Source of the DNA: Laburnicola sp. R22_1
Lineage: Eukaryota; Ascomycota; Dothideomycetes; Pleosporales; Didymosphaeriaceae
Assembly (NCBI GenBank): GCA_014281115.1
Contig: JACONQ010000005.1
Location: 2,294,001-2,358,000, forward strand
DNA: 64,000 nucleotides
Direction of reading: 5' to 3'
In this document: positions 22,417 to 35,091 of the stretch, in pieces
Layout: each line of letters begins with the position of its first letter
How positions within the stretch are numbered: position 1 is the stretch's first letter
Position numbers and translations under genes: made by a program
The notes under the pieces: generated by a model
Seen by the model: the letters and a program-made list of their open reading frames with translations, nothing else
Databases searched by the model: none
What the model was told of the DNA's origin: nothing

Positions 22417-23937
22417 GCTGGGATGGTGCAGACGAGCTTACCTACCTAGGTACTTCGCCCCGACTGTCCTCTTACGCCTCTTTGACCCTACTAGCACTAG
22501 CACCAGCACCAGCACCAGCACCAACCCCGCTAGGCGCCTCTTCCGCCTCAGCACGCTGTGTGGGCCCCGTAAGTCGGGGATCGGAATCTCTAGCATGCGG
22601 GGGAAGCCGAAAGAGAGGTTCTGGGCTGGGCTGGTAGGATGAGGACGAGGCAGCTGGAGGGGAGTCATGTGAGCGAGCGAGGGGGATAGATGGGCTGTGG
22701 ACGTTGTCTGCTGTTTTTGCGGGTGATGGTGGGGGGGAGGGGGAGAGGGGGGTGTGTGTTGAGTTGGGGGGGACACGGTGTCATGATTTGTTATTTGGGG
22801 ACGAGACGAGATACGATCTTTACGGTGGGTGGTTATTGCGTTTCCTTTCGTTTTCTTTGCTTTGCTTTTCTTTGTTCTTGTTTTTCTTTTCTTTTCAGGA
22901 TGGGTGCGTGGGTGGTCGGTGTGTTTTGCGTCTGGGAAGAAAATATGGCTGCTGGGTTGAGATGGAATGGATGCATGCATGCATGCGTGTGGATGGGTGA
23001 ATGCATCCATCTCGTGTTGGCTTGGCTTGGCTTGGCTTGCTGGGCTGTGCTGTGCTGACGAAAAGCCTACCTTCTGGTCTCACGCATGCTGATAGGCGAG
23101 AGTTATCATCTCCACTGCTAGTACGTACGTTGGTTTGCCCTATCCGTACCCGCCCGCCTCCGTACCATGACCTCTCTCCTCTCCTCTCCTCTCTCTCCCC
23201 GCCTTACTACGACCCAAACTAACCCCCCGCCCATTCATTCATTCATTCATTTATTCCTATCCATCCATACTCAACTCCCCACTAACCCCCCTCCTCCTTA
23301 CCATCCTCCCTTCCACCCACTCCATCCTCCCCGTCTTCCAACCTTGGCAAGTCACCAGCCTCGACCCCCATCGGCCACTCCTTCACGGAAGCCTCGCCCG
23401 CACCAACAGACACACTCGTACCTTAGCTTTTTTGCGCCGAGCTGCCGCTGCTGTGTGCCCTGCGTACGTGTCCTCGCCGGGATTGGAGTCGCTGGGTGGA
23501 GAAAAAGGGGGTGGTGATGGTATGGAGAGGACGTGTTGGCTGATTGGGGGGAGGTGTTTGAGATGGAGGAGTGGGGAGGGGGAGATGTTGCGGAGGTGGG
23601 AGGAGCTGTGGTGGAGTGGGTATGGGGTGTCGCGGGGGCTGGGGGTGCTGTGGGGTGTAGATGGGTGGGTGATTGGTGCGCTGGATTGATTGATAGCTTT
23701 TGCAAAGGGGCTTGCTTGTGTTGAGTTGAGTTACAGAGTATCCAATTTCCTATCTTTATCATCCAAGTCTTAATATCGTTCGTGTATTTCGTTCTTCTGG
23801 AGACACACTTGTGACATGCACAGCGCACTGCTTGCTCATGACAAACAGTGCGTGTGTGTGTGCACTATACTATATGCAATCCGCGACGCGAACCTCACAA
23901 TCTCCGCAGTCCATTCACGATGCGTCTCCATCTTCGT
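22417..23937. other. Low-complexity gene-free stretch downstream of gad
   Basis: It begins with the right hAT target duplication and then has several simple repeats: an AGCACC array (22491-22522), ATGC (22971-22987), GGCTT (23017-23040) and CATT (23232-23250). Long purine-rich and pyrimidine-rich tracts run through 22700-23700. Reading frames here are compositionally biased (Pro/His or Gly/Trp) and are not considered genes. The 3' UTR of gad lies at its right edge. Confidence 0.55.
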
Positions 23938-26038
23938 CTAACACGGCGCATGCGTCTTCCCATGCTGCCCCTGCAAACTATGCTCCTCATCCCCATAAGT
24001 CTTCAACTCGCGCTTGATAGACGGCAAAGATCCCACCAGTGTCGACCGCCGCCGCATATGGAACTCCTTCGCATGTCTGCATCACACGCACGCATCATTA
24101 GCATTCTACATAATACCGCGTTGAAGGTGTAAGGGGGAAGGCGGGGGGGGGATGGGATAACGCACTCTTTAGCATGCTGCAGGCGCTTCGCGTCCATGGC
24201 GTCGAGCGTCTCGATAGCGAGCTTAAAGTCTGCAATCAGCGCGTCGCACCGCGACTTTGTGAAGTCTTCGCGGACGACGACGCGCATTAGTTTCATCTTG
24301 TCCGAGTGCGGCGCCATGGTGTAGGCGGGGACGACCCAGCCTCGCTCGCGCAGTTGATGCGCGCTGTATAACTAACTGTCAGTCGAATCCGTCACAGGCT
24401 GAGATTTCAATGCAGAAAAAAAAACCACACTCACATGGCGAACTCGTCGTACGGCTTGCCCAGGTCCTCGTCCAAGCGCGCAGCAACAAGCGGAAGCCCC
24501 TCGCCACTCTTCTGCGACAAGATGATGAAACCCAGCTCCTCGAGGTTCGCAGAGAGATAATCCGCCGTGCGCGTCAAGTTGAGCATGATGCGCCGGTATC
24601 CGCGCTTGCCCAGGCGGATCATCTGGTAGTACTGGCCGATGATCTGCGAGGCGCCGCGCGAGAAGTTGAGCGTAAACGACGCTTGGTCGGCGCCCAGGTA
24701 GTTGATGTTGAAGACGAGCTCTTTGGGCAGGTACTGCGGATCGCGCCAGACGACCCAGCCTACGCCCGGGTAGACGAGGCCGTACTTGTGGCCTGAGACG
24801 TTGATGGAGGCAACTTTTTCGAGGCGGAAGTCCCATATCAGACTTGGGTTGACGAAGGGGGCGACGAAACCGCCGGATGCGGCATCGACGTGGATGGGGA
24901 CGTCGAGGTTGCGTTCCACGAGGAGGTCGTTGATGGCTTTGGTGTCTTCGTACCTAACGCTGTGAGTGTTTGACATGGTAATGCTATGCCTGGCTGTGAC
25001 CTACTCGCCCGTATATGTGGTTCCAAGAATGGAGCAGATACCGATGGTGTTCTCATCGATCATATCTACGGCCTGCTGAGGATCGATGACATAGCGGTCG
25101 TTGGTGCAGTATACGTATCGCTCTTCGACATCAAAATACCGGGCCGCCTTCTCCCAGCACACCTGTACAGCAGAGTTCATGATGATGTTGGGGTTATCGC
25201 ACGGCTTCCCTTCGGCCTTGCGCTTGTTCGCCCACGTCTTTTTCATGGCGAGCACCCCAAGCATGATACCCTCTGAACTACCAATGGTGGATGTTCCCAC
25301 GGCGCTGGCATCGTCCGAACTAGGCACGTTGAACAGGCGGGCTATCATGGAGACGCAGCGGTTTTGGATGTCAGCGCTGACCGGGTACTCTTCGTAGTCG
25401 ATAAAGTTCTTGCTGAAAGCGTCGACCATGAGCTTCTCGGCCTCATCTTCCTGTAGCATTGTTAGGATAAGCACGAGTCAGCCGTTCCGCACCGTGGAAA
25501 TGGAGGCCTCGGATCCAAGAAAAGATAGGTATCTGGCAAGTTTCCGGGTTCGATAGCGTCTCTGCCTTTCCATTGCGGAAGACTGAGTGTAGCCTCAAGG
25601 AACTCACCATATACGTCGTCACAAACGACGCCAAATTCAGCGTCGGCGTGCCATCCAGCGTGAGGTCATCCTTGATCATGCGATACGCGCTTTTCCCATC
25701 AATCAGTACAGTACATGCTAGCTAGCCACCTCGCCGTAGGTCCGGACGACTGAGTAACTCACACCTTGGGCGGCATTTCGCGATCCTGCATCCGTCAGAT
25801 CCGACAAATAAATAAACACACACAGCCGGCAAGGCAGGGAATGAAAGGCAGGAGAACTGACAGGCATCTCGTGCCGGGGCAAATCCTCAGCCGCATATCT
25901 GCTGCCATACACGGTAGCCGTGTAGTCGTCGGCCTCTCCGCAGTCTTCGCCGGGGAGCGAGAATTTGCCGAATTCAGTGACTAGGCTTTTCTGCTCTTTG
26001 ATTTCCTTGTCGGTGGCGACGCGGTTGAGGTGCACCAT
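23938..26038 (-). CDS. gad: Glutamate decarboxylase (PLP-dependent), 7 exons
   Basis: Exons on the minus strand: 25862-26038, 25763-25785, 25608-25689, 25005-25450, 24435-24953, 24166-24363 and 23938-24076, giving 527 residues. The enzyme converts glutamate to GABA plus CO2. It carries VYGSR in the N-terminal segment, SSEGIMLG, the PLP-ring aspartate in HVDAASGGF (D266) and the Schiff-base lysine in [11 protein letters not shown] (K299), all diagnostic of GAD-type group II decarboxylases. Exon 2 is a 23-nt micro-exon (DREMPPK plus part of a Val codon); including it restores the family string [15 protein letters not shown] and the frame. Start MVHLNRV is family-like. The basic C-terminal tail ([18 protein letters not shown]) resembles other fungal GADs; calmodulin binding is not evident. 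Confidence 0.92.
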
Positions 26039-26805
26039 GTTTGTTTTGTTTACTTTTACTCTGTGAGCGTGGGTAGTTCAATTGACGTATGGGGAGTGTA
26101 CTAGAGAGCGAGAGGGAAAGAGACAGGGAGAAGACCAAAGCGGAAGAAGAAGATGAGAGAAGAGGGAAGGTACAACTATAACAAGGGTTCGAACATACGA
26201 CAGACAGACGAGGAGGCGGTATGCAGGAAAGGCGGTCGGTCGGTCGAGAGAGCTGGGTTATGAGTTACATGTAAGCTGTGCTGTGCCCCGCAGAGGGGTA
26301 TGTACAGCCAGCAACAACGCAGCTCCCACTACATACAAACGCATCCAATCCAACGCCCTCTCCCCTGCCAACACCACCCTCAACCCAGCCCCACGATTCG
26401 ACGCCAGCTCCCCGCCCCACGCACAAGCCTTTCCAACAGCTTAAACATTTCCCTCACGGCCTGCACCTATCGCCCCAACCTTCCTTACACCGCCTCTTGC
26501 GCCTGTCGCTGGCGTGAGGCTGCGCGAATTTCCACTCCATCACTCTGGCCCAAGTAACGCGTGCATTGCACGAGGCGAGACGCGCGCGTGAGCTGACGTC
26601 GCTAACATGGGGTATGCATCGGGGTCGAGGTGCTGGCTGGCCTGAGGCCGGGGGCAGCAGGCCGCTAGGGTGCCGAATGCGAAGTGGCTTGTGCTGTCAC
26701 CATACAGTACACGCTGCAAGTTTACTCGGTCAGGTAAACTCCTAACTCACTGTCATCGGTTCCGCCGAAACTGAATGCGCGACACGATCCCTTGCTGGCA
26801 ATCTC
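26039..26805. other. gad promoter/leader and 3' region of the Zn2Cys6 gene
   Basis: Purine-rich sequence at 26100-26170 probably belongs to the gad 5' UTR. Pro/Ser/Thr-biased frames at 26278-26557 are judged non-coding. No other element recognised. Confidence 0.5.
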
Positions 26806-29597
26806 TCAAATGATGTTCGCGATACTGATGCGACTCGCATTCGACGGCCTGGGCGACGGCTGCGGCGAAGAAACCGCCAACGCACTAGGTGCCAGCTGCA
26901 CTCTCTTCACGGGGTTGTGGGGCGGAGGATAGTACGTTGCCGACGGACCTGGTTGAAAACCTGGCGCTGTCTTAGGCTGTTCGCCCATCAACGACTTGAT
27001 CATATCTTCAACGCCATCCCAGCCAGCCCACTCTTTCGCAGCCTTCTCCGGCGAACTTTGACTCGGCCGCAGAGGCAATACTGCTTGTATCGATTCGCCC
27101 GGTCGGCCGCTTGGCACGCTGGGATGCGTGGTTGTCCAAGGAGAGGTAGTCGCAGCAGGGTCGGTGGCTCCAGTCCTTGCCAAAGGGTGCTCCAAGCTGC
27201 TTTGTACATCACCACTGGCGTAGGCGAGCATCTCTTCGTCGCCTTCCAACAGAGATGGAATGCCATCTCCTCTACGTACGCGTTCGCCCAGCCGTTCTAG
27301 GAAGAACGTAATGTTCTTCCCGCAAGCTGTGTTGATCGTTCGTATCTCTCCAATGACCGTAGAGACTTTCAGACAGACGAGCGCAGCCTGGTATTCCCCT
27401 CGTAAGCACAAAATCAAGATGCATCTCCAAATATGTACGCATAGCATGCTGCTCGCTATGTGCCGTATTCTCGTGCGCCAGCTGCTGTCCGAATCGGAAA
27501 TTTGTCGGGAACGATGTACGTAGTTGGCTGTGTCAAGTGCTACGGTTGCGCAACTGGCTAAAGCTGCTCCTCGATCCGGTGGCGGACAATTAGGCGAGAG
27601 GTTGCGTCGGTAAAGATGAAAGTGCGCGAACTGAAGCGTAATGATCGGGGAGAGTGCCTCAGGTTCCAGGTACGCATCCGAGTCTGGATGGTACGCTTTC
27701 GGGAGAATTGACAGTATTGCTCGAAACTGTTCCTCGTGGCCCTGTACCGTAGACTGCGCCACTACGTTTGACTTGAGTGTCTGGTATAATCCCGAAAAGA
27801 GTCTTGCAACTCGTATGACCGCCAAGAATCCAGTAGCGTAGGGGGGAGACTCGCGAGGAGGCATGTGCGGCGAGACGATATAACGATCTTCAATAGAAGA
27901 TGGCAACATGTCGTCGCAATCTTCTTCGTTGATCAACAGTGGCAGGGTGGCTCCGAGAGATGTTACCCTGATACCTTTAGCAAAAGAAGTGTCGCTTCAA
28001 GAGAAGGCCACAAACCTATCCCGTACGTAGATTGCCCACCATAGCCGTCGTCGTAATTCGTCCTCGGAAGCCGGTTGTCGTGCATCGTGATGATTCAGGG
28101 AGAGAGCTTGGGCAACTCTAGTTGCGCAAGCAAGCCACATCGAACCTGCAGATTTCATGTTCTTTTCGGTAGCAAAGAGACTGAGGAGGAACAGCAGCCG
28201 TGCGTGATTGATTGTGGGATCGTGTGGCCATGGCGTCACGGCTTGCAACGCAACCTCATAGAACTGCAGACCGTCGCCGTGTTCGTACGGCGAAGCGGCT
28301 GCGATGTTGAGACAGCCACAGGCAAGTACTGCATGAAACATGCCGATCCACTCCCTAGACATACCAGAGAAACTCCTGGCTGTGTACACTCTATCGACCT
28401 CGCCGTAAAAGGTTGCCCAGTGCAACACTGGGTATGCTTCGTGTATTGCGTCCAGGTACGACCGGGATATATGAGCAAAGTCCGCCCGTGGTGGTATCTC
28501 TGGAAACCAGCCGGCTGGATCCGCAGGTTTGCTGTTGATATAGGATGTTGGAGGTTGGAAGATGCCTGCTGAATAAGTGAAGATGTTCTTACGGACATGG
28601 TCATGATTGTCCATCGCTGGATTCGAGACCCTCTTTCCAGCAATAGGTATCGCAAACCTCTGTCCTTTTTGACTCCCAGGCAACCCATTGTCTATTTCCA
28701 TGTCATCCTGATCTCCAAATTTGGTCCGGAGACTCGTATTTTGTTGCTGAAGCTCAGCTATCTGGCTCTGGAGGTCTTGGACTTGTCTTGGACGGCATAA
28801 GCGGATTGCCTTTCTAGGGCATGATGATCAACGTACTTTATAGAGCACATCCTCCGATTTGTCTCCTTTGTGAACTGGCATTTGTGATTTCTGCTAGAAC
28901 ATTCCGAACACGCTGTCGTCTCCGTTGCATCGCACTGTAAGTAGTTAGCGACGATCTCGCAATGGCAGCTTCAAGCACAAATCGGGCGTGTCCTCCACTG
29001 GGTATGGACTTTTAACATGGACCAAACAATGCGGCCGAGCGACATCGAGTAGTGTCCGGTTCTTTCCTTGAGCAGTATCTGACAGTCATCGATCAATCGA
29101 CAAAAGAAGGGCATAGAACAACGGCACAGGGTACAATCGTACTGCTATCAGGACCGTTTGCGGGCTGAGCGTCCAGCAACCAGGCAACTCACTTTGACTT
29201 TACGTTCCCTGCAAGCATCGCAGGAGGGGTCTTTCCGTCTCTGTCGGTACGCTCGTTTTTGGGTGTTTAAACTTGCTGAGGAGATGTTTGTCGGTGAAAC
29301 CCCCAAGTTTTGCGGGTCGCTTGCTGAACTTTCCGGCAGGCCACCCGATGCTGCGCTTGACGAAGCAGAATGGCTATATGAAGTCGAGTTGTAACCTCCA
29401 GGAGATCGTGACCCTGGCTGTAACGAAGGAGCAGGAAGACCAACTGTTCTGGTAGCCTGTGTATGACCGGCGAATGGATTGGGAGAATGTATCATGCTTC
29501 TTGGAGATCCGCCCATCGATTCTGATGGAGACTTTCGTATAGTGCCTGAGGGGGCGTTTGGGTGACGTTGGTACGCACTTGAAACGGGAGCGTCCAT
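26806..29597 (-). CDS. Zn2Cys6 fungal-specific transcription factor
   Basis: Four exons: 29193-29597, 28837-28934, 28016-28786 and 26806-27967, 811 residues. The binuclear zinc cluster spans the first intron and is complete: C126-X2-C129-X6-C136-X7-C144-X2-C147-X6-C154 ([10 protein letters not shown] joined to [12 protein letters not shown]). It is followed by the linker NRRMCSIK joined to [12 protein letters not shown] across a 50-nt intron, a short coiled coil. The Fungal_trans domain (PF04082) runs from ~residue 210 ([17 protein letters not shown]...[13 protein letters not shown]). A Ser/Pro-rich N-terminus precedes the cluster and a disordered Pro/Ser tail follows. It is a nuclear DNA-binding regulator; targets are unknown. 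Start at 29597 is the first Met after an in-frame stop. The neighbouring gad gene is on the same strand, but no regulatory link can be shown. Confidence 0.85.
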
Positions 29598-32500
29598 GGT
29601 AGCAATGTCCGTGATGGAACCGTGGAGAGTGTGCGGAGATGGATTCTTCGGTAGCTACCGAGAAGTCGCCACGCGAGAATACGTCCAAGTGTCCGAGCCT
29701 TGGAAGTATTGAGGTTCCCCCAAAGAACGGTCCAATAGGCCGGGGTAGCCTAATACACAACGCTAGCTTGGGTTCAATTTCGGCTCAGTTCCAGCCTGCC
29801 AGGTGCGGGCCAGCTGCCTTTTACTCGAGCTGACTAAAGTGTACAGCCAGCTAAAGTAGGTAGACGACGAAAAGATCCGACGAATCCTGGTTCAGGACGA
29901 TGATGGGCTGCGTTGTCGAAATCAAGATGAACCAGTCGCCAAAGTGCGTCGAACTATCCCCAATGCTGCGCTCTGTCTCCCACCGGAGCGGGCAGTGGCC
30001 ACAGAGGGAGGGTCCCGGCTTAGATCTATGATAGGGACAGATGCCTCAGTTCCCCCCGTGTGGCAAGGTTCAAAGGGCTGCCACCTGATAGCCGCTGCAA
30101 AAGCGGCTGGTATGCGTAGCGTTGCAACAGCAGACGCGAGAACAGGTCGACGCAATGAAACCAGACACCGACAGTGAAGACCGGAGAGCACAGATGTATA
30201 CTGAACACAGTCAATCAGAGACCAGTGGGCCCGTACGTCCCATCAAGTGACGTTACGCCAAATGATCAGCCTCGGGTCTAAGGGCTTTGCAGCAATTGCC
30301 TAGAGCATGTTCGTGAGATGCAGAAAAGACAGGGTCCACTTGCCACCATACCTTTCGGGTGCTTTGTACACAGCAGAGCTGCAGGGAATTGGCGGGAGAG
30401 GCTCTGCAACGCTTCACTAGGCCGGGGATCGCAGAGAGATGGCAACTACCTGGCACTAGGGCCACGTGCCTCGAGAGTCTGAAAATTCGGTTGGAGATTA
30501 GAAGTTCAAAGGTCAGTGAAGTATGAGTGGTGTTCAGCATCCTTATCCAAAAACAGTAGCGGCGGGAGGCAACGCCACAGCGGATACATGAGTGTCCATC
30601 CCGCCACAAATGGACACTGGCCAGGCTCGCACTGCTTCGGCCGTCGCCAGGCCACGAGGCCCACGCGTTGTGTCAAGCTGGACGTGCCCTGGAGGCAAGG
30701 CGGCTAATTGGACTAACGACAGCGTAATTTCCTAGCGTCATCGGATGAAGATCCGGTGGCTACCGGTAGTGTTGAAGGCAGTCGGCTTCTGACAAGTAGT
30801 GCAAAACAAAGGGTACCTGTTCCAGAAGGGAAGCACCACTTCCTCGACCCGACGATAACGGAGCAGCTATCCCCAAATCGTGCTGCCCTTGACGGATCTA
30901 GCGACTCGCTGCTGCAGGGCGATGCTGCAAGCAGCAGGTGATGCACCGTGATGAGAACTCTTGTCGCTAATGCCTGTGCGAGATCGATGACATGTGGCGG
31001 CCACACTTGGCCCCTCGGCTAGGTAGAGCTTGGATGAGATTGACGGCCCAAGATGCATGGCAGTGATGATGGCGTGTACAAGCAAGGAGACTTTCCAAAA
31101 GAAGGCCAAGAGACCACGAGGGGGCTGCGTGCTAAGCGTACCGTAAGTTGCACAACTTCGGTGATGGCAGCACCTTGGACGCAAATTTCGGCGCACGGCA
31201 TGTCGACTCGCTCCGTTACCGCAGCCGTTCCGATTTGTTGGTGCGGCGGGGTTCGAGAGGACGTGGGAGGCAAAAAATAGGCACTCCGTCCAGTGTTGGC
31301 CTCGCCGAACAGCTGGATACCCCTCACACTGTTAGGGTTCAAGACGGCAAGAAAATGACAATCCACAGCGCACGGCCACACAAGCGTGAGCCTGAGAAGA
31401 TCCCGCTAGTCATTCTTGTGATGGACACATCATGGTTCCTTTGTGTCAGCACTCTTGACATGTGCCGACGCCCGAGAAAACGGGCTTTCCCCACGTCTCA
31501 GCTTGCGGCCTTGCGCGTGTACGCACCCGTTCCGCGAGACCCACAGCACAGACCCATGACGAACGTCTTCGAGGCTTGGAGCATTCTAGCGGTGGTTTGG
31601 CGTCTTGGCCCCTGGCACTCGATTCTCTCATGCCGAGATGAAATCCCAGGCGAGACCGCATGGGAAAGTTGCGATTGGAACTGCCGAGACGTCTAGAACA
31701 TGATGCTTTTTAGGCACGTCTCAACAGACTCCGGGCAAGGGACCGTCTCACTTCGATCCGGGATTACTCGTTGACTTTTCGGCACGCGGATGCTGTGTTT
31801 GGTGGAGATTTTGCAGCACGGACCGACACGTGTTGGGCATCGGGTAGGGGGATATCGATGTGCCGCCTGGGCGGAGAAGACGCGATATTCCTAGCGTGTG
31901 GGTATTTCGCTTTGTATCTCCCAACTTCGATGCCGTCTGTGGTGGTAGTTCTGCTTATAGCTGCTCTGTACCTCTTCGCTTAAGCTTGTGCTACATCGGA
32001 CGTCGAGGTCCTGCCCGTATCTGCTGTCAACTATTGAATTGCCGTTGTACCTGTCTCGTGCATCCGCCCGAAGAAGATGTCAACATTCGAGCAAGGCAGA
32101 GATGCGCCCCACTCCCAGGGTGCATACTGTTATCGCCGTGTAGCGGGTCGGTCGGTTGCTTCCGCGCTGGCTAGAAGGTGCGGCGTGGGTTTTGCGCACA
32201 TGGGTTTTGGCACCTCTTTCGCGCCGCCGCCGCGCCACCCACGATCCTCACGGCGCCGATCTCCAACCCAAGCCCGGTGCGGGATCCTCGTTTTCCCTTC
32301 CGAATCCACGTCGTTGGTCGGTTGGTTAAATAAAGTGGCGACCAAATGTGTGACGGTGGTCCCAGGAAGCTGCAGAAGAGGCCCCTTGAAATGAGGAACG
32401 TCTTCGCGGTGCCGGTGTTCCGCCAGGAGGGATGAGCCGTGTGGGTGGCGATTCAAGCCGCAGCGGGACAGAGTTTGGTGAATGATGGGCAGAGTACCGG

Positions 32501-32932
32501 TAGCGGAACCGGGATGCATCATGTCAAGCGTGAAGCAACGAACAGTTCCGGGTCCAAGGGCCGGCGGCGCCCTGACGTGTTCGCCCCGACGTGTTCCCGA
32601 GACCTGCATCGGCAGGTGCCCAGGTGCCTTCTATGTCGATACGAACCCGAACCCGTGCCGACGCGTCCTGCCACCATACAGAACCAACCAACCGGCCTTC
32701 TCGGAGCTCCAAGCTTTGATCTCAACGACTCGTCTCCCCATCTCGCCTGCAACAACTCTTGCACCGCTAACAAAAAAAACTTCACAATAACAAGTGAGAC
32801 CGAGTCAGGTCAGGGGTGTGCGTAATGTTACTGCACCTGGGCAAGCTCCACTCCACGTGGCAACCAGGAAAACCCATTCAGTTTTCCTACCATATCGTAC
32901 ACATTCCCTTTACGTGGTATCTATCCATCTCC
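29598..32932. other. 3.3 kb gene-free block
   Basis: Base composition is ordinary, not AT-rich like the repeat islands, but no reading frame has recognisable domains or a convincing exon chain. The longest frame (31148-31696) is Arg-rich and featureless. It probably contains the leader of the Zn2Cys6 gene on the left and the 3' UTR of the decarboxylase on the right. A non-coding RNA or a rapidly evolving gene cannot be excluded. Confidence 0.45.
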
Positions 32933-34667
32933 CTACTCCCCACCCTCCTCCACAACCCCCAAGCTCTCCCCCACCTTGACCTTCATGCCCTGCCTAACAT
33001 TCCACCTAAACCCGCCCATCCTCTCGCCCCTAAACCCCTCATCCAAACTCGGCCTCCTCCCCTTGGGTGCCTCAAAAACCAACACAATCGTACTCCCCAG
33101 CTGAAACCCGCCCATTTCCTCGCCGCGCTTGAGCGCATGCCCGCCGAGCACCGCGCTCGCATTGCCATATGTTGCCTCTGCGAAGCCCGAGTAGGCTTCA
33201 CCGCGGGCTTGTGCTTCTTCGGCGGCGCGGTCGGCTGCCGTGTCCGTGGTGAGCGAGTTGGTGCGCAATTCACGGTCGAAGTTGATTTTGATGGACCCAA
33301 CGTTTGTGGCGCCGACGGGCGTGTAGGAGAAGAAACCCCAGCGCCAGCGACCGAGGAGGACGACGCGCTCGTTTAGCGTGAAGAGGCCGGGGAGGGTGCG
33401 TTGTAGGTAGGGTGAGACGCTGAAGAGCTCGCCGGCGAAGTGACGGCGAGATTCGACGACCCATGATACGGGCGAGTGGAAGCGATGGTAGTCACCGGGG
33501 GCGAGGTAGATTACGCAGTAGTATAGAGCAGTTGGAGTTTTGACCGAGTTTCCAGGTGCCCACCAAGGCCTGGCCGACTCGCTCAGCGCTAGGTCGGCGC
33601 GCACCTCAGCTTCAGATGAAGGCTGCGAGGGAATAGCCTGGTCACTGGGCATCTCAGAAGGCTTCCCGTCTTTGGGCCACGGGCCGGAAAAGAGGTTGGG
33701 GAGAGTATAGGAGATGCCGTTGACGTTGGCGAACTCCTCGTCTGCTCGCATCACATGGTCCTCTCCTACTTTCGTATGCTTGTCGCTAGCCTTCTCTCTT
33801 GTGTCAAGACCTTGCGGTGTCGGTTTTGTCGGGCGGGTGGATCCTAACAGGGAGTCTAGACTGTACGTCACACCCTTGATCTGCTCGACCTCTCCATGCT
33901 CGATTGTCCCAAACTGGATGACCTTTCCATCTGCGGGTGAGAGGACGGCGTTGGGGTTCGGATCCAGGGGACGCACACCAGGCTTGAGCGTGCGGTAGAA
34001 GAAAGCGGCGAGGTTGGGATAGACGTGCAAATCAGGTTCTGATACTTCAGACAGGCTGCCTCTGGTTAGTTTCTTGCGTGAAAGTTGGCCGAGGAAGCAG
34101 CTTACTTGACGCCAAAAATGAACGAATAGAGCTTGAAGCCAGGCACACGCAAGTAGTAGGGTATATCGATCTCGTTGAAGCGACCCCAAAGTCGCGACAG
34201 CGCTTTGAGAGGCAGTGTGGACATGATCTGGACGGTCCTAGATAGTATAAGCACTGCCCATCTGCTGCACGTGCATGAGCATCCACGGCCACTCACCAAG
34301 GCCCGCTTGGCCGTATCCTCTCGCGCTTCTTCGGGCGCCCCTGCTGGTCCACCACGACCTCATGGTCATCGCCCGCCTCGCTCTGTGTATGCTTTTCGCG
34401 CCGCTGTATGCGATACATCTGCCACACGCCGAGGAAGCCGACGCCGAGGGCGATTGGGATAGGTTCCCATTTTATCTTGGTGTTGTTCAGCGCCGATTTG
34501 AGCCGCGACCTAAACGACTCTTTGCTGTGGAACTGCTGGTCGAAGCATGGGCGGGAGGAGGAGAAGTGGCGCGACGGGAGCGATGCGCGTGAGTGTGCAG
34601 GTCGAGGATAAGGATATCGCGCCCGGATGATGGCTTGGGGGAGCTGGGAAGTGCGTGTGGATGCCAT
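32933..34667 (-). CDS. psd1: Mitochondrial phosphatidylserine decarboxylase proenzyme
   Basis: Exons 34297-34667, 34106-34237 and 32933-34055; 541 residues. It converts phosphatidylserine to phosphatidylethanolamine at the inner mitochondrial membrane. The N-terminus is Arg/Ser-rich with few acidic residues (SRASLPSRHFSSSR), a mitochondrial presequence, followed by a membrane segment (IPIALGVGFLGVWQMY). Family motifs follow: PYYLRVPGFKLYSFIFGVN, DLHVYPNLAAFFYRTLKPG, LSPADGKV, APGDYHRFHSP, and the autocatalytic LGST (487-490), where cleavage makes the pyruvoyl group on Ser489. Introns of 59 and 50 nt restore these motifs exactly. The ~130-residue charged insert (TRPTKPTPQG to PWPKDGKPSEMP) is longer than in bacterial enzymes, as in other fungi. 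Confidence 0.93.
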
Positions 34668-35091
34668 TGCTGCTACATGGGGGTCCGTGATGGTTTGCGA
34701 TGGGAACGAGCAGCACGGAGAAGGCGTCCCACGACAGATGGGTCGAGGGTGGCGGATGTGGAGAGGGACAGGCAAAAGCACTCTTCTTTTCCACGGCCAA
34801 TGACGTACACCTCCGAGTTTCTTGGCGGCGCATCGTCTCTTGGGGAGCTATTGACCTCGCCATGGCCCGAGTAATATCGTGACAAACCAAGGGCGTGTCT
34901 GAACAGTGAACAGACTGACTCACCTGCCCCTGCCGCACTTAGCCCAAGCGGTGAATCGCCGTTCGCGCCCGCCGACTGTTCAATGTTGCGTGGCTTCTTC
35001 CCGCACCTCTAAGCGCAACGTATCCAAACGCGCCCTCCGCCTTCACGTTGCGCAACCTCCATCACTACGCTCAACCGCCGCCGTCGACACC
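34668..35091. promoter_or_regulatory. Divergent promoter of psd1 and the HERP-like gene
   Basis: 424 bp between two opposed start codons. It contains a frame from 34906 in phase with the downstream gene, but its Arg/Ser-rich translation is unlike the ubiquitin-like start. It is therefore taken as leader sequence. No recognised site. Confidence 0.55.

Noticed and set aside
22438..23010. 190-codon minus-strand frame
   Set aside because: Pro/His/Thr-rich translation of simple repeats; no exon structure or domain.
28808..28836. 23-nt intron in the Zn2Cys6 linker (ending at CTAG)
   Set aside because: Too short for a fungal intron; a 50-nt intron ending at CCAAG keeps frame and gives the usual IKQVQDL linker.
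31148..31696. 182-codon plus-strand frame in the gene-free block
   Set aside because: No domain, no splice partners and biased composition.
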